DNA from: Aromatoleum petrolei
Lineage (GTDB): Bacteria; Pseudomonadota; Gammaproteobacteria; Burkholderiales; Rhodocyclaceae
Reading direction: 5' to 3'
DNA length: 64,000 nucleotides
Assembly: GCF_017894385.1 (NCBI RefSeq)
Contig: NZ_CP059560.1
Location: 1,550,001-1,614,000 of the forward strand
Shown: positions 10,571-18,657 of the stretch, one piece after another
How the letters are laid out: every line of letters begins with the position of its first letter
How positions within the stretch are numbered: the stretch's first letter is position 1
The notes under the pieces: generated by a model
What the model was told of the DNA's origin: nothing
Seen by the model: only the letters and a program-made list of their open reading frames with translations
Databases searched by the model: none
Made by a program: the position numbers and the translations under genes

Positions 10571-11350
10571 TCAGCCGCCGGACGGAGGATTCTTGGGCGG
10601 CCGTCCGCGGCGCGCCCGGGTCGGGGTTCCCGCCGGCCCTGCGCTGCCCAGGATGCGCGCCCGCAGCCGCGCCACAGCCTGGCTGTGGAGCTGGCACACG
10701 CGCGACTCGGACACGCCCAGCACCTCGCCGATCTCGCGCAGGTTGAGCTCCTCGTCGTAGTACAGGGCCATCATCAGCTTCTCGCGCTCGGGCAGATCCT
10801 CGATCGCCCGCACGAGCGCGCTGCGCATGTCGGCCTCCTCGAGGATGTCGGCCGGATTCGATTCGTGCTCGCCGAGATGCCGCTCGAAGTAGTCCTCGCC
10901 CTCGCCGTCGGTGAAGTCCTCGAAATGCACCAGCTGGTAACCGCGCGCGTCCTGCAGCATGCGCTGGTACTCGGCGAGCGGCATGCCCAGCAGTTCAGCG
11001 AGCTCCGCCTCGGACGGCTGGCGTCCGTGGCGTTGTTCCAGTTCGTGCACCGCTGACTCGATGCGGCGCATGTCACGCCGCATGCTGCGCGGCAGCCAGT
11101 CGTTCTCGCGCAGTCCATCGAGCATCGCGCCGCGGATGCGCTGCACGGCATAGGTCTCGAACTGCGCGCCCAGTCCGTCCTCGTAGCGGCCGATCGCATC
11201 CAGCAGGCCCATCATGCCGTTCTGGATCAGGTCGTCCATCTGCACGCTGGCCGGCAGCTTCGCCATCAGGTGGTAGGCGATGCGCTTGACCAGCGGGGCA
11301 TAGGCCTCCACCAGATGGTTCTTGTCGAGATTACCCGCTGCGTCGTACAT
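10571..11350 (-). CDS. fliA: Flagellar sigma factor FliA (sigma-28)
   Basis: A 259-residue sigma-28. Region 2 is visible in LVKRIAYHLMAKLP..VQMDDLIQNGMMGLLDAIGRYE and FETYAVQRIRGAMLDGLRENDWLPRS, and region 4 in LPEREKLMMALYYDEELNLREIGEVLGVSESRVCQLHSQAVARLR. It directs transcription of late flagellar genes and is normally held by FlgM. The start MYDAAGNLDKNHLVE at 11350 is chosen; the open frame upstream to 11470 is unconserved. After region 4 the protein carries an unusual tail of about 20 residues that includes RRGRPPK, an AT-hook-like motif (10592-10612). It sits 110 bases after flhG and before motC. Confidence 0.95.
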   Translation of the reverse strand: MYDAAGNLDKNHLVEAYAPLVKRIAYHLMAKLPASVQMDDLIQNGMMGLLDAIGRYEDGLGAQFETYAVQRIRGAMLDGLRENDWLPRSMRRDMRRIESAVHELEQRHGRQPSEAELAELLGMPLAEYQRMLQDARGYQLVHFEDFTDGEGEDYFERHLGEHESNPADILEEADMRSALVRAIEDLPEREKLMMALYYDEELNLREIGEVLGVSESRVCQLHSQAVARLRARILGSAGPAGTPTRARRGRPPKNPPSGG

Positions 11351-11460
11351 CCACTTCGCCTGTATCTTCTTCCGTCCTGGACGGGGTTCCGGACATGGGG
11401 GCAAACCGGCGGACGTCCATTGTCCCGCAGCCGGCCCGCTTTTGCCAAACGGGTAGGCAC

Positions 11461-12276
11461 TCAGTCCCATGTCGGAGCCCCCCTGCCAGCCGCCGCGCCG
11501 GCCTGTACATTGCCGAACGTCGCGAGGCGGCGCAGGAAGGCGGCCTCGGCATCGCGCGGAGAAGCCTCCGCTGCGCCCTGCCCCAAACCCGCCGCCAACT
11601 CATCGCGCTCGACCTCGCCTAGCCAGGCGAGCGGCACGCCGACGTGGCGGCGCACGAGCTCGCTCAGGCTGTGGAAGAAGGCCGTGGCGTCGGCTCGCCC
11701 GCGCGCTCCGCACACCGCCACATGCAGCGAACCCGCGCCAGCCGCGGCGAGGCGCTTGATCACCTGGTAGGCGTCGGTCGCGCCGCTGCGGCTCGCCTCG
11801 GCGACCACCAGACGGCGCGGCGCCGCCAGCGCGAAGGGTGACGGATCGGCGGCGCTCTCACACGCCGAGTGGATCAGGATGAAACTCGCAGGGCGTTGCA
11901 GCGTCCGCAGTGCGTCGAGCACGCAGTCGCGCCGCTCGCCGTCGAGAAGCGGCAGTGCGAGCGCGCAGGCCGCCACCGGCACGCGCCCGAGCAGGCCCGG
12001 CACCGGCTGGACGAGTTCCCGCGCCGAACTGCGACCGCCGAGCACGCCCAGCAGGTCGCCTCCCGTAGGCAGGCCGAGCACCCCGGCCAGCGAATCCTCG
12101 CCCTGCGCCTCGTCGAGCAACAGCACGCGCCGGCCGTGCCCCGCGATGCGGTGCGCCGCCTGCAGCGCCACATGCGCACGCCGGCGCCCGGTCGCGTACA
12201 GCGCGACGACCGTCGGAGGTGCGCGCCGGAACAGGCGCCGCAGCCCGGCTGCCTGGTCTTCACGCGGGTCGATCAT
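11461..12276 (-). CDS. flhG: FlhG/FleN-like flagellar number regulator lacking the P-loop
   Basis: A 271-residue ParA/MinD-like protein in the conserved FlhG slot between flhF and fliA. The N-terminus keeps the DQAAGLR motif (residues 7-13), the element that in FlhG activates the FlhF GTPase. The following strand VVALYATGRRRAHVALQAAHR should hold the deviant Walker A box (KGGxGKT) but has no glycine-rich loop or lysine pair, while the next strand VLLLDEAQGEDSLAGVLGL aligns well with the canonical LLLDADLG. ATP binding is therefore probably lost. The gene starts one base after the flhF stop. Function is inferred from position and the retained motif; overall similarity is weak. Confidence 0.75.
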   Translation of the reverse strand: MIDPREDQAAGLRRLFRRAPPTVVALYATGRRRAHVALQAAHRIAGHGRRVLLLDEAQGEDSLAGVLGLPTGGDLLGVLGGRSSARELVQPVPGLLGRVPVAACALALPLLDGERRDCVLDALRTLQRPASFILIHSACESAADPSPFALAAPRRLVVAEASRSGATDAYQVIKRLAAAGAGSLHVAVCGARGRADATAFFHSLSELVRRHVGVPLAWLGEVERDELAAGLGQGAAEASPRDAEAAFLRRLATFGNVQAGAAAGRGAPTWD

Positions 12277-12277
12277 G

Positions 12278-13735
12278 TCAGACTCCGCAGGCCGCCAGCA
12301 TCAGGGCCGCCTCGTCGCCCTGCAGCTTCCACGGCGACTCGTCGGACTGCTCGCGCAGCGCGCGATGCAGCAGGTAGGCACGATTAGGCAGGTGCAGGTC
12401 CTCCGGCACTCGCTGGCCGTTGGCGACATAGAAGACGTTGAGCTCGTTGCGCACGGCCACATCGAGGGCGGGGGCGAGCGATGCAGCCTCGTCCACCTTG
12501 GTCAGCACGCAACCGGCCAGGTCCGGCCCGTTGTATGCGCGCACGACGTCCGCGAGCGTGTCGCCGCGACAGGTCGAATTGAGCAGCAGCAAGCGACGAA
12601 CATCGCCGGCGCCCGTCAGCATCGCTGCCTGCTCGGCGACCATCTTGTCGCGCTGGCTCATGCCCATCGTGTCGATCAGCACCATGTGCTTGTTGCGCAG
12701 CTCGGCAAGGGTCTGGCGCAGGTCAGCGGCGTCGCGTACGGAAAACACCGGCACGCCGAGGATGCGCCCGTAGATGCGCAGCTGCTCCTGCGCCCCGATG
12801 CGGTAGCCGTCGGTCGTGATCAACGCCAGCCGGTCAGCACCGTGGCGCACGACGCAGCGTGCCGCGAGCTTCGCCGTCGTCGTCGTCTTGCCCACGCCCG
12901 TCGGCCCCACCAGCGCATACACGCCCCCACGGTCAATGATGTCCGCATCAGACGCAACCGCACGCAGATCGCGCGCGAGTGCGTTCTTCACCGCGGCACG
13001 GGCATCCTCCGGCGATGCCTCTTCATCCACGGATTCGGCCAGGCGACGCGCGAGCACGCCGGAGAAGCCTGCTTCGAGGAGCTCGCCGACGATGTCCGCG
13101 CGTGCGGGTGCCCGGCGCCGGGTCTCGCCCCACGCAAAGCCGGCGAGCTGGCGCTCGATCATGCTGCGGATGCCGGCCATTTCCTTCATCAGCTGGACGT
13201 TCGCCTCCTGCAGCGAACGTATGCGCTCATCTTCCATCGCGCGAGCGGGTTCGGCGGCGCGGACCTGCGGCGCGGCCGGGGCCGGCTTCCTCGGGGCAGG
13301 CGCCTTCTCCGCGGCAAGCGGACGGGCCGCGGCCTCGGGAGCCTCCCAGTCGTCGATCGAATACTGCTCGCTCAATGCCGCCGCCCGCGTGCGCATCACG
13401 TAGTCGGCCGTCTCCATGCGCGGCGGGTTGAACGGACGGATGATCTTCGCCGGCTTCGCCGCCACCGGGGTCGCGAGCGAGCGCCCGGACAGACTCACCT
13501 GAAAGTCGTCATCCTCGGCTGCCGGTGCGGGGGCTTGCGCAGCCGGCCGGGCGGCAGGCGCGGCCGCACGGGGCGTCCCCGGAAGCGCTCCCACGTCGTC
13601 CGCCGGCAGGGCCAGAATCTCGACGCCGCCTTCGACCGCGCGGTTCGACAGCACGATGGCATCGGCACCGAGTTCGGCCTTCAGGGCACGCAGGGCCTCA
13701 CGGGCGGAGGGGGCAAAGTAGCGCTTGACGTTCAT
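12278..13735 (-). CDS. flhF: Flagellar biosynthesis GTPase FlhF
   Basis: A 485-residue signal-recognition-particle-type GTPase that places flagella at the cell pole. The N-terminal basic domain starts MNVKRYFAPSAREALRALK and is followed by a long Ala/Pro-rich linker (about residues 75-185). The NG domain has the P-loop GPTGVGKTTTT (Lys about 283), the LITTDGYRIGAQEQL block, the DTMGMSQRD G3 motif and the TKVDEA G4 motif. A GGGAGA ribosome site lies six bases before the ATG. It is followed by flhG after one base and preceded by flhA, the order of polar-flagellum gene clusters. Confidence 0.95.
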   Translation of the reverse strand: MNVKRYFAPSAREALRALKAELGADAIVLSNRAVEGGVEILALPADDVGALPGTPRAAAPAARPAAQAPAPAAEDDDFQVSLSGRSLATPVAAKPAKIIRPFNPPRMETADYVMRTRAAALSEQYSIDDWEAPEAAARPLAAEKAPAPRKPAPAAPQVRAAEPARAMEDERIRSLQEANVQLMKEMAGIRSMIERQLAGFAWGETRRRAPARADIVGELLEAGFSGVLARRLAESVDEEASPEDARAAVKNALARDLRAVASDADIIDRGGVYALVGPTGVGKTTTTAKLAARCVVRHGADRLALITTDGYRIGAQEQLRIYGRILGVPVFSVRDAADLRQTLAELRNKHMVLIDTMGMSQRDKMVAEQAAMLTGAGDVRRLLLLNSTCRGDTLADVVRAYNGPDLAGCVLTKVDEAASLAPALDVAVRNELNVFYVANGQRVPEDLHLPNRAYLLHRALREQSDESPWKLQGDEAALMLAACGV

Positions 13736-13855
13736 GCTGGTTCTCCCGACTACCGCGCTCTGTGCGCAGCATGGAACCGATTATGGCGGCGGGGAGGTGG
13801 ATCGATAGCCCGGAATAGACCCGGTTTCCCCCCGCTAATCCCGCCCGCCAAAGAC

Positions 13856-15958
13856 TCAGCGCGCGGCCCCGCCCACCATCGCCGTGACGCGGATCGTACG
13901 CGTCTCGGGCACTTCCGAATTCGCGATGACCTTGAGCGAAGGCACGGCACGGCGCAGGAAGCGCGACAGCAGCCAGCGCAGTTGCGGCGGCACCAGCAGT
14001 ACCGGAGGCAGCCCCATGTCCTCCTGCCGCTGCGACACCTCGGCAGCGTGACGCAGCATGCCGTCGGCGAGGCTCGGCTCGATGACACCGCCGTCGCCAC
14101 CACCCGTCGACATCGCCTGCATGAGGATGCGTTCGAGCGCCGGATCCAGCGCCATCACCTGGATTTCCGAATTGCCCGGGAACAGGCTCTGCAGGATCGA
14201 ACGCCCCAGCGCCTGACGCACGCGCGACGTGAGCTCGAGCGGATCCTGCGTGCGCGAGGCATTCTCCGCAAGCGTCTCGATGATCGTGCGCATGTCGCGG
14301 ATATTGACCCCCTCTTCGAGCAGGTTCTGCAGCACGCGCTGCACCGTCGCCACCGGCAGCAGCGCCGGCACCAGATCCTCCACGAGCTTCGGCGTCGTCT
14401 TGCTGATGTGGTCGAGCAGTGCCTGCGTTTCCTGACGCCCGAGCAGCTCTGCCGCGTGGTTGAGGATCAGATGGTTGAGATGCGTCGCCACCACCGTGCT
14501 CGCATCGACCACCGTGTAGCCGAGCGCATGTGCCTGTTCGCGCTGGCTCGCATCGATCCAGTACGCCGGCAGGTCGAATGCGGGATCGCGCGTCTCGCGC
14601 CCCGCGAGCGCCCCGGTCACCCGGCCCGGATTGATCGCCAGATACTGCCCCGGGTAGGCATCTCCGGCACCGATCTCCACGCCCTTCAGCGCGATGCGGT
14701 AGGCGTTCGGCTTGAGTTCGAGGTTGTCGCGGATATGCACCGGCGCCGACAGGAAACCAACGTCCTGGGCGAACTTCTTGCGCAGGCCACGGATGCGCTT
14801 GAGCAGCTCGCCATCCTGCCCCTTGTCGACCATCGGGATCAGGCGGTAACCGACCTCCAGCCCGAGCACGTCTACCGGCGCAACGTCGTTCCAGCTCGCC
14901 TCCTGGCTTTCGGCAGGCGGCACCGCCGCCGCGGCCTCGGGAGCCACCCTTGCGGCCGCGGCCGCTTCCCTGCGCACTATCCCCAGCCGCCGCCACGCCA
15001 ACCAGCCGAGCGAACCGGCCATCAGGATGAACACCAGGTTCGGCATGCCGGGGATCAGCCCCAGCACCCCGATGATCGCCGCGGTGAGCATCAGTACCTG
15101 CGGATTCGAGAACACCTGACTGATCACCAAGCCACCCACGTCGGCGTCGTCGCCGACACGCGCAACGACCATACCCGCCGCGACGGAAATGATCAGCGCC
15201 GGGATCTGCGCGACCAGGCCGTCGCCAATCGTCAGCAACGTGTAGGTCTCGACCGCGATACCGGCTGGCATGTCGTGCTGCACGATGCCCACCATCAGGC
15301 CGCCGACGATGTTGATCAGCAGGATCACGATGCCCGCCACCGCATCGCCGCGCACGAATTTCGACGCACCGTCCATCGCGCCGAAGAATTCCGACTCCTG
15401 CGCCACCTCCTTGCGCCTGCGCTTCGCCTCGGCCTCATCGATCAGACCTGCGTTCAGGTCGGCGTCGATCGCCATCTGCTTGCCGGGCATCGCGTCCAGG
15501 GTGAAGCGGGCGCTCACTTCCGCGATTCGTCCCGCGCCCTTCGTCACGACGACGAAGTTGATGACCACGAGGATCACGAATACGACGAGGCCAATCGCCG
15601 TGTTACCGCCGACGAGGAAGTGACCGAAGGCCTCGATGACCTTGCCCGCCGCATCCGGTCCCGTATGCCCCTCGAGCAGCACCACGCGCGTCGACGCGAC
15701 GTTCAGCGCCAGGCGCAGCAGCGTCGTCACCAGCAGCACCGTCGGGAACACCGAAAACTCCAGCGGGCGGCGCGTATACATCGCCACCAGCATCACCATC
15801 ACTGACACGGCGATATTGAAGGTGAAGAACACATCGAGCGCGAACGGCGGCAGCGGCAACACCATCATGGACAGCACCATGATGATGAAGATCGGGGCGC
15901 CCAGCAGCCGCAGGTTCGTCGGCGTCAGCAGCGCACGCAGGTTGAGGACATCGTTCAT
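13856..15958 (-). CDS. flhA: Flagellar type III export protein FlhA
   Basis: A 700-residue FlhA, the large export-gate component of the flagellar type III secretion system. The N-terminal half has about eight membrane helices and the FHIPEP-type block EFSVFPTVLLVTTLLRLALN; the conserved charged loop contains FTLDAMPGKQMAIDADLNAG. The C-terminal half is the cytoplasmic docking domain for substrates and chaperones. It starts 38 bases after flhB and ends 120 bases before flhF. The 120-base gap after it shows no terminator, so the genes are probably co-transcribed. Length and motifs agree with functional homologues. Confidence 0.97.
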   Translation of the reverse strand: MNDVLNLRALLTPTNLRLLGAPIFIIMVLSMMVLPLPPFALDVFFTFNIAVSVMVMLVAMYTRRPLEFSVFPTVLLVTTLLRLALNVASTRVVLLEGHTGPDAAGKVIEAFGHFLVGGNTAIGLVVFVILVVINFVVVTKGAGRIAEVSARFTLDAMPGKQMAIDADLNAGLIDEAEAKRRRKEVAQESEFFGAMDGASKFVRGDAVAGIVILLINIVGGLMVGIVQHDMPAGIAVETYTLLTIGDGLVAQIPALIISVAAGMVVARVGDDADVGGLVISQVFSNPQVLMLTAAIIGVLGLIPGMPNLVFILMAGSLGWLAWRRLGIVRREAAAAARVAPEAAAAVPPAESQEASWNDVAPVDVLGLEVGYRLIPMVDKGQDGELLKRIRGLRKKFAQDVGFLSAPVHIRDNLELKPNAYRIALKGVEIGAGDAYPGQYLAINPGRVTGALAGRETRDPAFDLPAYWIDASQREQAHALGYTVVDASTVVATHLNHLILNHAAELLGRQETQALLDHISKTTPKLVEDLVPALLPVATVQRVLQNLLEEGVNIRDMRTIIETLAENASRTQDPLELTSRVRQALGRSILQSLFPGNSEIQVMALDPALERILMQAMSTGGGDGGVIEPSLADGMLRHAAEVSQRQEDMGLPPVLLVPPQLRWLLSRFLRRAVPSLKVIANSEVPETRTIRVTAMVGGAAR

Positions 15959-15996
15959 TGCCAGCCTCTATCGCATCGTCCGTTCCGCACGCCCGC

Positions 15997-17136
15997 TCAA
16001 TCGGGCGCGCCAGGGTCCATGTCGGCGGGCACCGGTAGCTTGCCGGGCGCCGCCGGCGGAAGTCCGCCGTGAGCCATCCAGTGGTTGAGCTGATACACGT
16101 AGGCCATCACCTCGGCCACCGCCGTGTACAGCGCACCGGGCACTGCCTGCTCCAGTTCGCAGTGTTTGTACAGCGCACGAGCCAGCGGCGGCGCCTCCAG
16201 CATCGGCACCTTGTGCTCCTTCGCCAGCTCGCGAATCTTCAGCGCGACCTCGCCGCGCCCCTTCGCAACCACGATGGGGGCGCGCATCTTGTTCGCGTCG
16301 TACTTCAGCGCCACCGAGAAGTGCGTCGGGTTCGTCACCACCACATCCGCCTTCGGCACCTGCGCCATCATGCGCCGACGCGCCATCTCGCGCTGCATCG
16401 CACGGATGCGCCCCTTCACCTGCGGGTCGCCATCCTGTTCCTTGCTCTCGCGCTTGACCTCTTCCTTCGTCATGCGCAGCTTCTTGTTGTACTGCCACAA
16501 CTGGAAGGGCACGTCGATCAGCGCCAGGATCGCGAGCCCCATGATGATCAGAAGCGTCGCGAACAACACCATCTGAAGAAAATCCGGTACTGCCGCATCC
16601 ACCGTTTCGCCGGTCAGGCCAAAGATGTGTTCATGCTCGCGCCACACTGCGAAAACACCCATCAGGCCGACCACCGCCGCCTTGAGGAGCGACTTCACCA
16701 GTTCCGCCAGCCCGTGCACAGAGAACATGCGACCGATACCCTGGAGCGGATTCATGCGCTCCAGCTTCAGCCCCAACATCTTGGGCGCGAACACGAAACC
16801 GCCCATCAGCACCGGTGCCGCGATCGCCGCCACCATCAGGATCGCGAACAGCGGCATCATCGTCAGTAGCGCATCGGTGAACAGATCGCCGAAGCTCTCC
16901 AGCATCAGCGTGGAGTCGAACGCACGCTCCCGCTCGATCGCGAAACCCGCGCGCAACATCCCGAGGATGCGCCCCGAGATCCACTCTCCCATCATCCACA
17001 ACGCACCGATACCCGTGATCAGCACGAGAAAGGTCGACAGCTCGCGCGACTGCGGAACCTGGCCCTCCTCACGGGCCTGCTCCAACCGTCGTGGCGATGG
17101 CTGTTCGGTTTTCTCGAGATCGCTGTCTTCGGCCAC
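15997..17136 (-). CDS. flhB: Flagellar type III export switch protein FlhB
   Basis: A 379-residue FlhB, the substrate-specificity switch of flagellar export. It has an N-terminal cytoplasmic EKTEQPSPRRLEQAREEG stretch, four membrane helices, and a C-terminal domain with the autocleavage motif NPTH at residues 269-272 (in VVVTNPTHFSVAL). The start is GTG at 17136, supported by AAGGAG six bases upstream; no ATG is nearby. The C-terminal tail is proline-rich. It is the first gene of the flhB-flhA-flhF-flhG-fliA-motC-motD series. Confidence 0.97.
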   Translation of the reverse strand: MAEDSDLEKTEQPSPRRLEQAREEGQVPQSRELSTFLVLITGIGALWMMGEWISGRILGMLRAGFAIERERAFDSTLMLESFGDLFTDALLTMMPLFAILMVAAIAAPVLMGGFVFAPKMLGLKLERMNPLQGIGRMFSVHGLAELVKSLLKAAVVGLMGVFAVWREHEHIFGLTGETVDAAVPDFLQMVLFATLLIIMGLAILALIDVPFQLWQYNKKLRMTKEEVKRESKEQDGDPQVKGRIRAMQREMARRRMMAQVPKADVVVTNPTHFSVALKYDANKMRAPIVVAKGRGEVALKIRELAKEHKVPMLEAPPLARALYKHCELEQAVPGALYTAVAEVMAYVYQLNHWMAHGGLPPAAPGKLPVPADMDPGAPD

Positions 17137-17269
17137 GGCCGACTCCTTGCCTGCACGCCGGATGCGCTCCGTTCAGCACGGACGTTCGGCGACGTGCGGC
17201 AATTATCGCCGCACACCGGCAAGCCCCGCCGCCGGATAAGCGCGGGAAAACAGCCCTAAATCGCGACTT

Positions 17270-17297
17270 GGAAACAACGGGGCGGACGACGCCCCGC
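17270..17297 (-). terminator. Weak intrinsic terminator after the DUF192 gene
   Basis: A 7-bp GC stem (17278-17284 with 17290-17296, loop GACGA) is followed on the minus strand by TTGTTT. It lies 12 bases after the DUF192 stop and would separate that unit from flhB. The T-run is interrupted, so termination may be partial. Confidence 0.5.
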
Positions 17298-17307
17298 CCT
17301 CCGGGCC

Positions 17308-17763
17308 TCAGCGTCCGGCAGGCAGCCGGTCGACGCCGCGGATCACCGCCCCGGCACCGATGCCGCGCGCGGCGAACCACCCCGCATTCATCTCCAGCGC
17401 AAAACGCGCCGGCGCCGCGGCGCAATGGCTGACCTCGGATTGCGGCTGCATGTCAGCAATGTTCAGAATGCGCCCATCGCGATCCATGAATGCCACCGAC
17501 AAGGGAATCAGCGTGTTCTTCATCCACATGCAATGGCGCGCCTCCTGCGTGAAGACGAACACCATGCCGCGCTGCTGCGGCATCGCCCTGCGGTTCATCA
17601 GGCCGATCTGGCGCGCCTGATCGGTATGCGCCAATTCCGCCTCGATGCGGTGCATCCCTGCCCCCAGCTCGACCATTGGCAATTCCGCCCGGGCAGCGGA
17701 CAGGCACGCCACGGCGGTCGCCACGATCACCGCACAGCGGCCGAAAAGGGATGGGAGTTTCAT
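17308..17763 (-). CDS. DUF192 family exported protein
   Basis: A 151-residue protein with an N-terminal signal peptide (MKLPSLFGRCAVIVATAVAC, cleavage near ARA-E at residue 26) followed by a DUF192 domain. Family hallmarks are QARQIGLMNRRAMPQQRGMVFVF, the CMWMKNTLIPLSVAFMD block and the terminal ALEMNAGWFAARGI. The family is widespread and its function is unknown; export to the periplasm is predicted. The ATG at 17763 is preferred over an in-frame TTG three codons upstream. It lies 54 bases downstream of rluE on the same strand. Confidence 0.88.
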   Translation of the reverse strand: MKLPSLFGRCAVIVATAVACLSAARAELPMVELGAGMHRIEAELAHTDQARQIGLMNRRAMPQQRGMVFVFTQEARHCMWMKNTLIPLSVAFMDRDGRILNIADMQPQSEVSHCAAAPARFALEMNAGWFAARGIGAGAVIRGVDRLPAGR

Positions 17764-17817
17764 CACCGGCAAACCCGTAAAGAATAAATGGGGAAGCGCG
17801 ATTCTACCGCGCCGCGC

Positions 17818-18474
17818 TCAAGAACGCCGTCTGCGCGCGGAACCTGCCGCCTGCGGCCTGCGCCTCGCGTCGGGCGCAGTTCGCTCGGGTGCGGCCCTGC
17901 GGGAACTCATCGCACCGCCGGGATGTTCGCCCTCCACCTCCTCGGCGCGCCACGCCCCCGGCGCCAGCCCTGCGAGCGACCACCCGCCGATCGCCACCCG
18001 GATCAGGCGCAGCGTCGGGAAACCCGCCTTCGCGGTCATCCGCCGCACCTGCCGGTTCTTCCCCTCGCGCAGCACGATCTCCAGCCACGACGTCGGCACG
18101 CTCTTGCGAAAACGCACCGGCGGATCGCGCGGCCACAGCCAGTCCGGCTCCGCAATGCACCGCGCCTCGCACGGCCGCGTCACGAAATCCCCGAGATCCA
18201 GTCCCGCGCGCAGGTGCGCCAGCGCATCATCGTCCGCCTCCCCCTCCACCTGCACGACATAGGTCTTGGGCAGTTTGTGGCGCGGATCCGCGATGCGGTG
18301 CTGCAATGCACCGTCATCGGTCAGCAGCAGCAGGCCCTCGCTGTCCGTATCGAGCCGCCCCGCCGCATAAACACCGGGCACCGGCACGAAATCCTTGAGC
18401 GTCGGCCGCCCCGGCTCCGCCGTAAACTGGCAGATCACGCCATACGGCTTGTTCAGGAGAATGACGCGCGACAT
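17818..18474 (-). CDS. rluE: 23S rRNA pseudouridine synthase RluE-type
   Basis: A 218-residue pseudouridine synthase of the RsuA/RluE family. The catalytic aspartate lies in [17 protein letters not shown], and the substrate-binding block [28 protein letters not shown] is intact. The N-terminal [11 protein letters not shown] lacks an S4 domain, as in RluE. RluE modifies U2457 of 23S rRNA in E. coli. The last 40 residues are a low-complexity Arg/Ala tail beyond the usual family end. It follows tRNA-Ser and rlmD on the same strand, grouping RNA modification genes. Confidence 0.88.
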   Translation of the reverse strand: MSRVILLNKPYGVICQFTAEPGRPTLKDFVPVPGVYAAGRLDTDSEGLLLLTDDGALQHRIADPRHKLPKTYVVQVEGEADDDALAHLRAGLDLGDFVTRPCEARCIAEPDWLWPRDPPVRFRKSVPTSWLEIVLREGKNRQVRRMTAKAGFPTLRLIRVAIGGWSLAGLAPGAWRAEEVEGEHPGGAMSSRRAAPERTAPDARRRPQAAGSARRRRS

Positions 18475-18534
18475 ACGGGGAATGGTGGGGGAAAGATCCG
18501 GCCGCCAGACAATGCGGAGAACATGGACAGGATC

Positions 18535-18622
18535 TGGCGGAGGCGGTGAGATTCGAACTCACGAACGGTTGCCCGTTGCCGGTTTTCAAGACCGGTGCAA
18601 TCGACCACTCTGCCACACCTCC
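18535..18622 (-). tRNA. tRNA-Ser (anticodon UGA)
   Basis: An 88-base class II tRNA on the minus strand. The acceptor stem GGAGGTG pairs with CGCCTCC, the discriminator is G and CCA is encoded. The anticodon loop CTTGAAA contains TGA, the variable arm is long as expected for serine, and the T-loop reads TTCGAAT. Confidence 0.96.
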
Positions 18623-18657
18623 GGAAGCGGCGGAGTATATCACCCCGCCTTCGCATG

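Noticed and set aside
11879..15805. 1308-codon open frame opposite flhF and flhA
   Set aside because: Shadow of well-supported flagellar genes; composition is His/Arg-rich and without family motifs.
17180..17215. Possible sigma-28 promoter (GCGATAA-like -10) before flhB
   Set aside because: No TAAA-type -35 at the needed distance; the match is part of a random GC-rich stretch.
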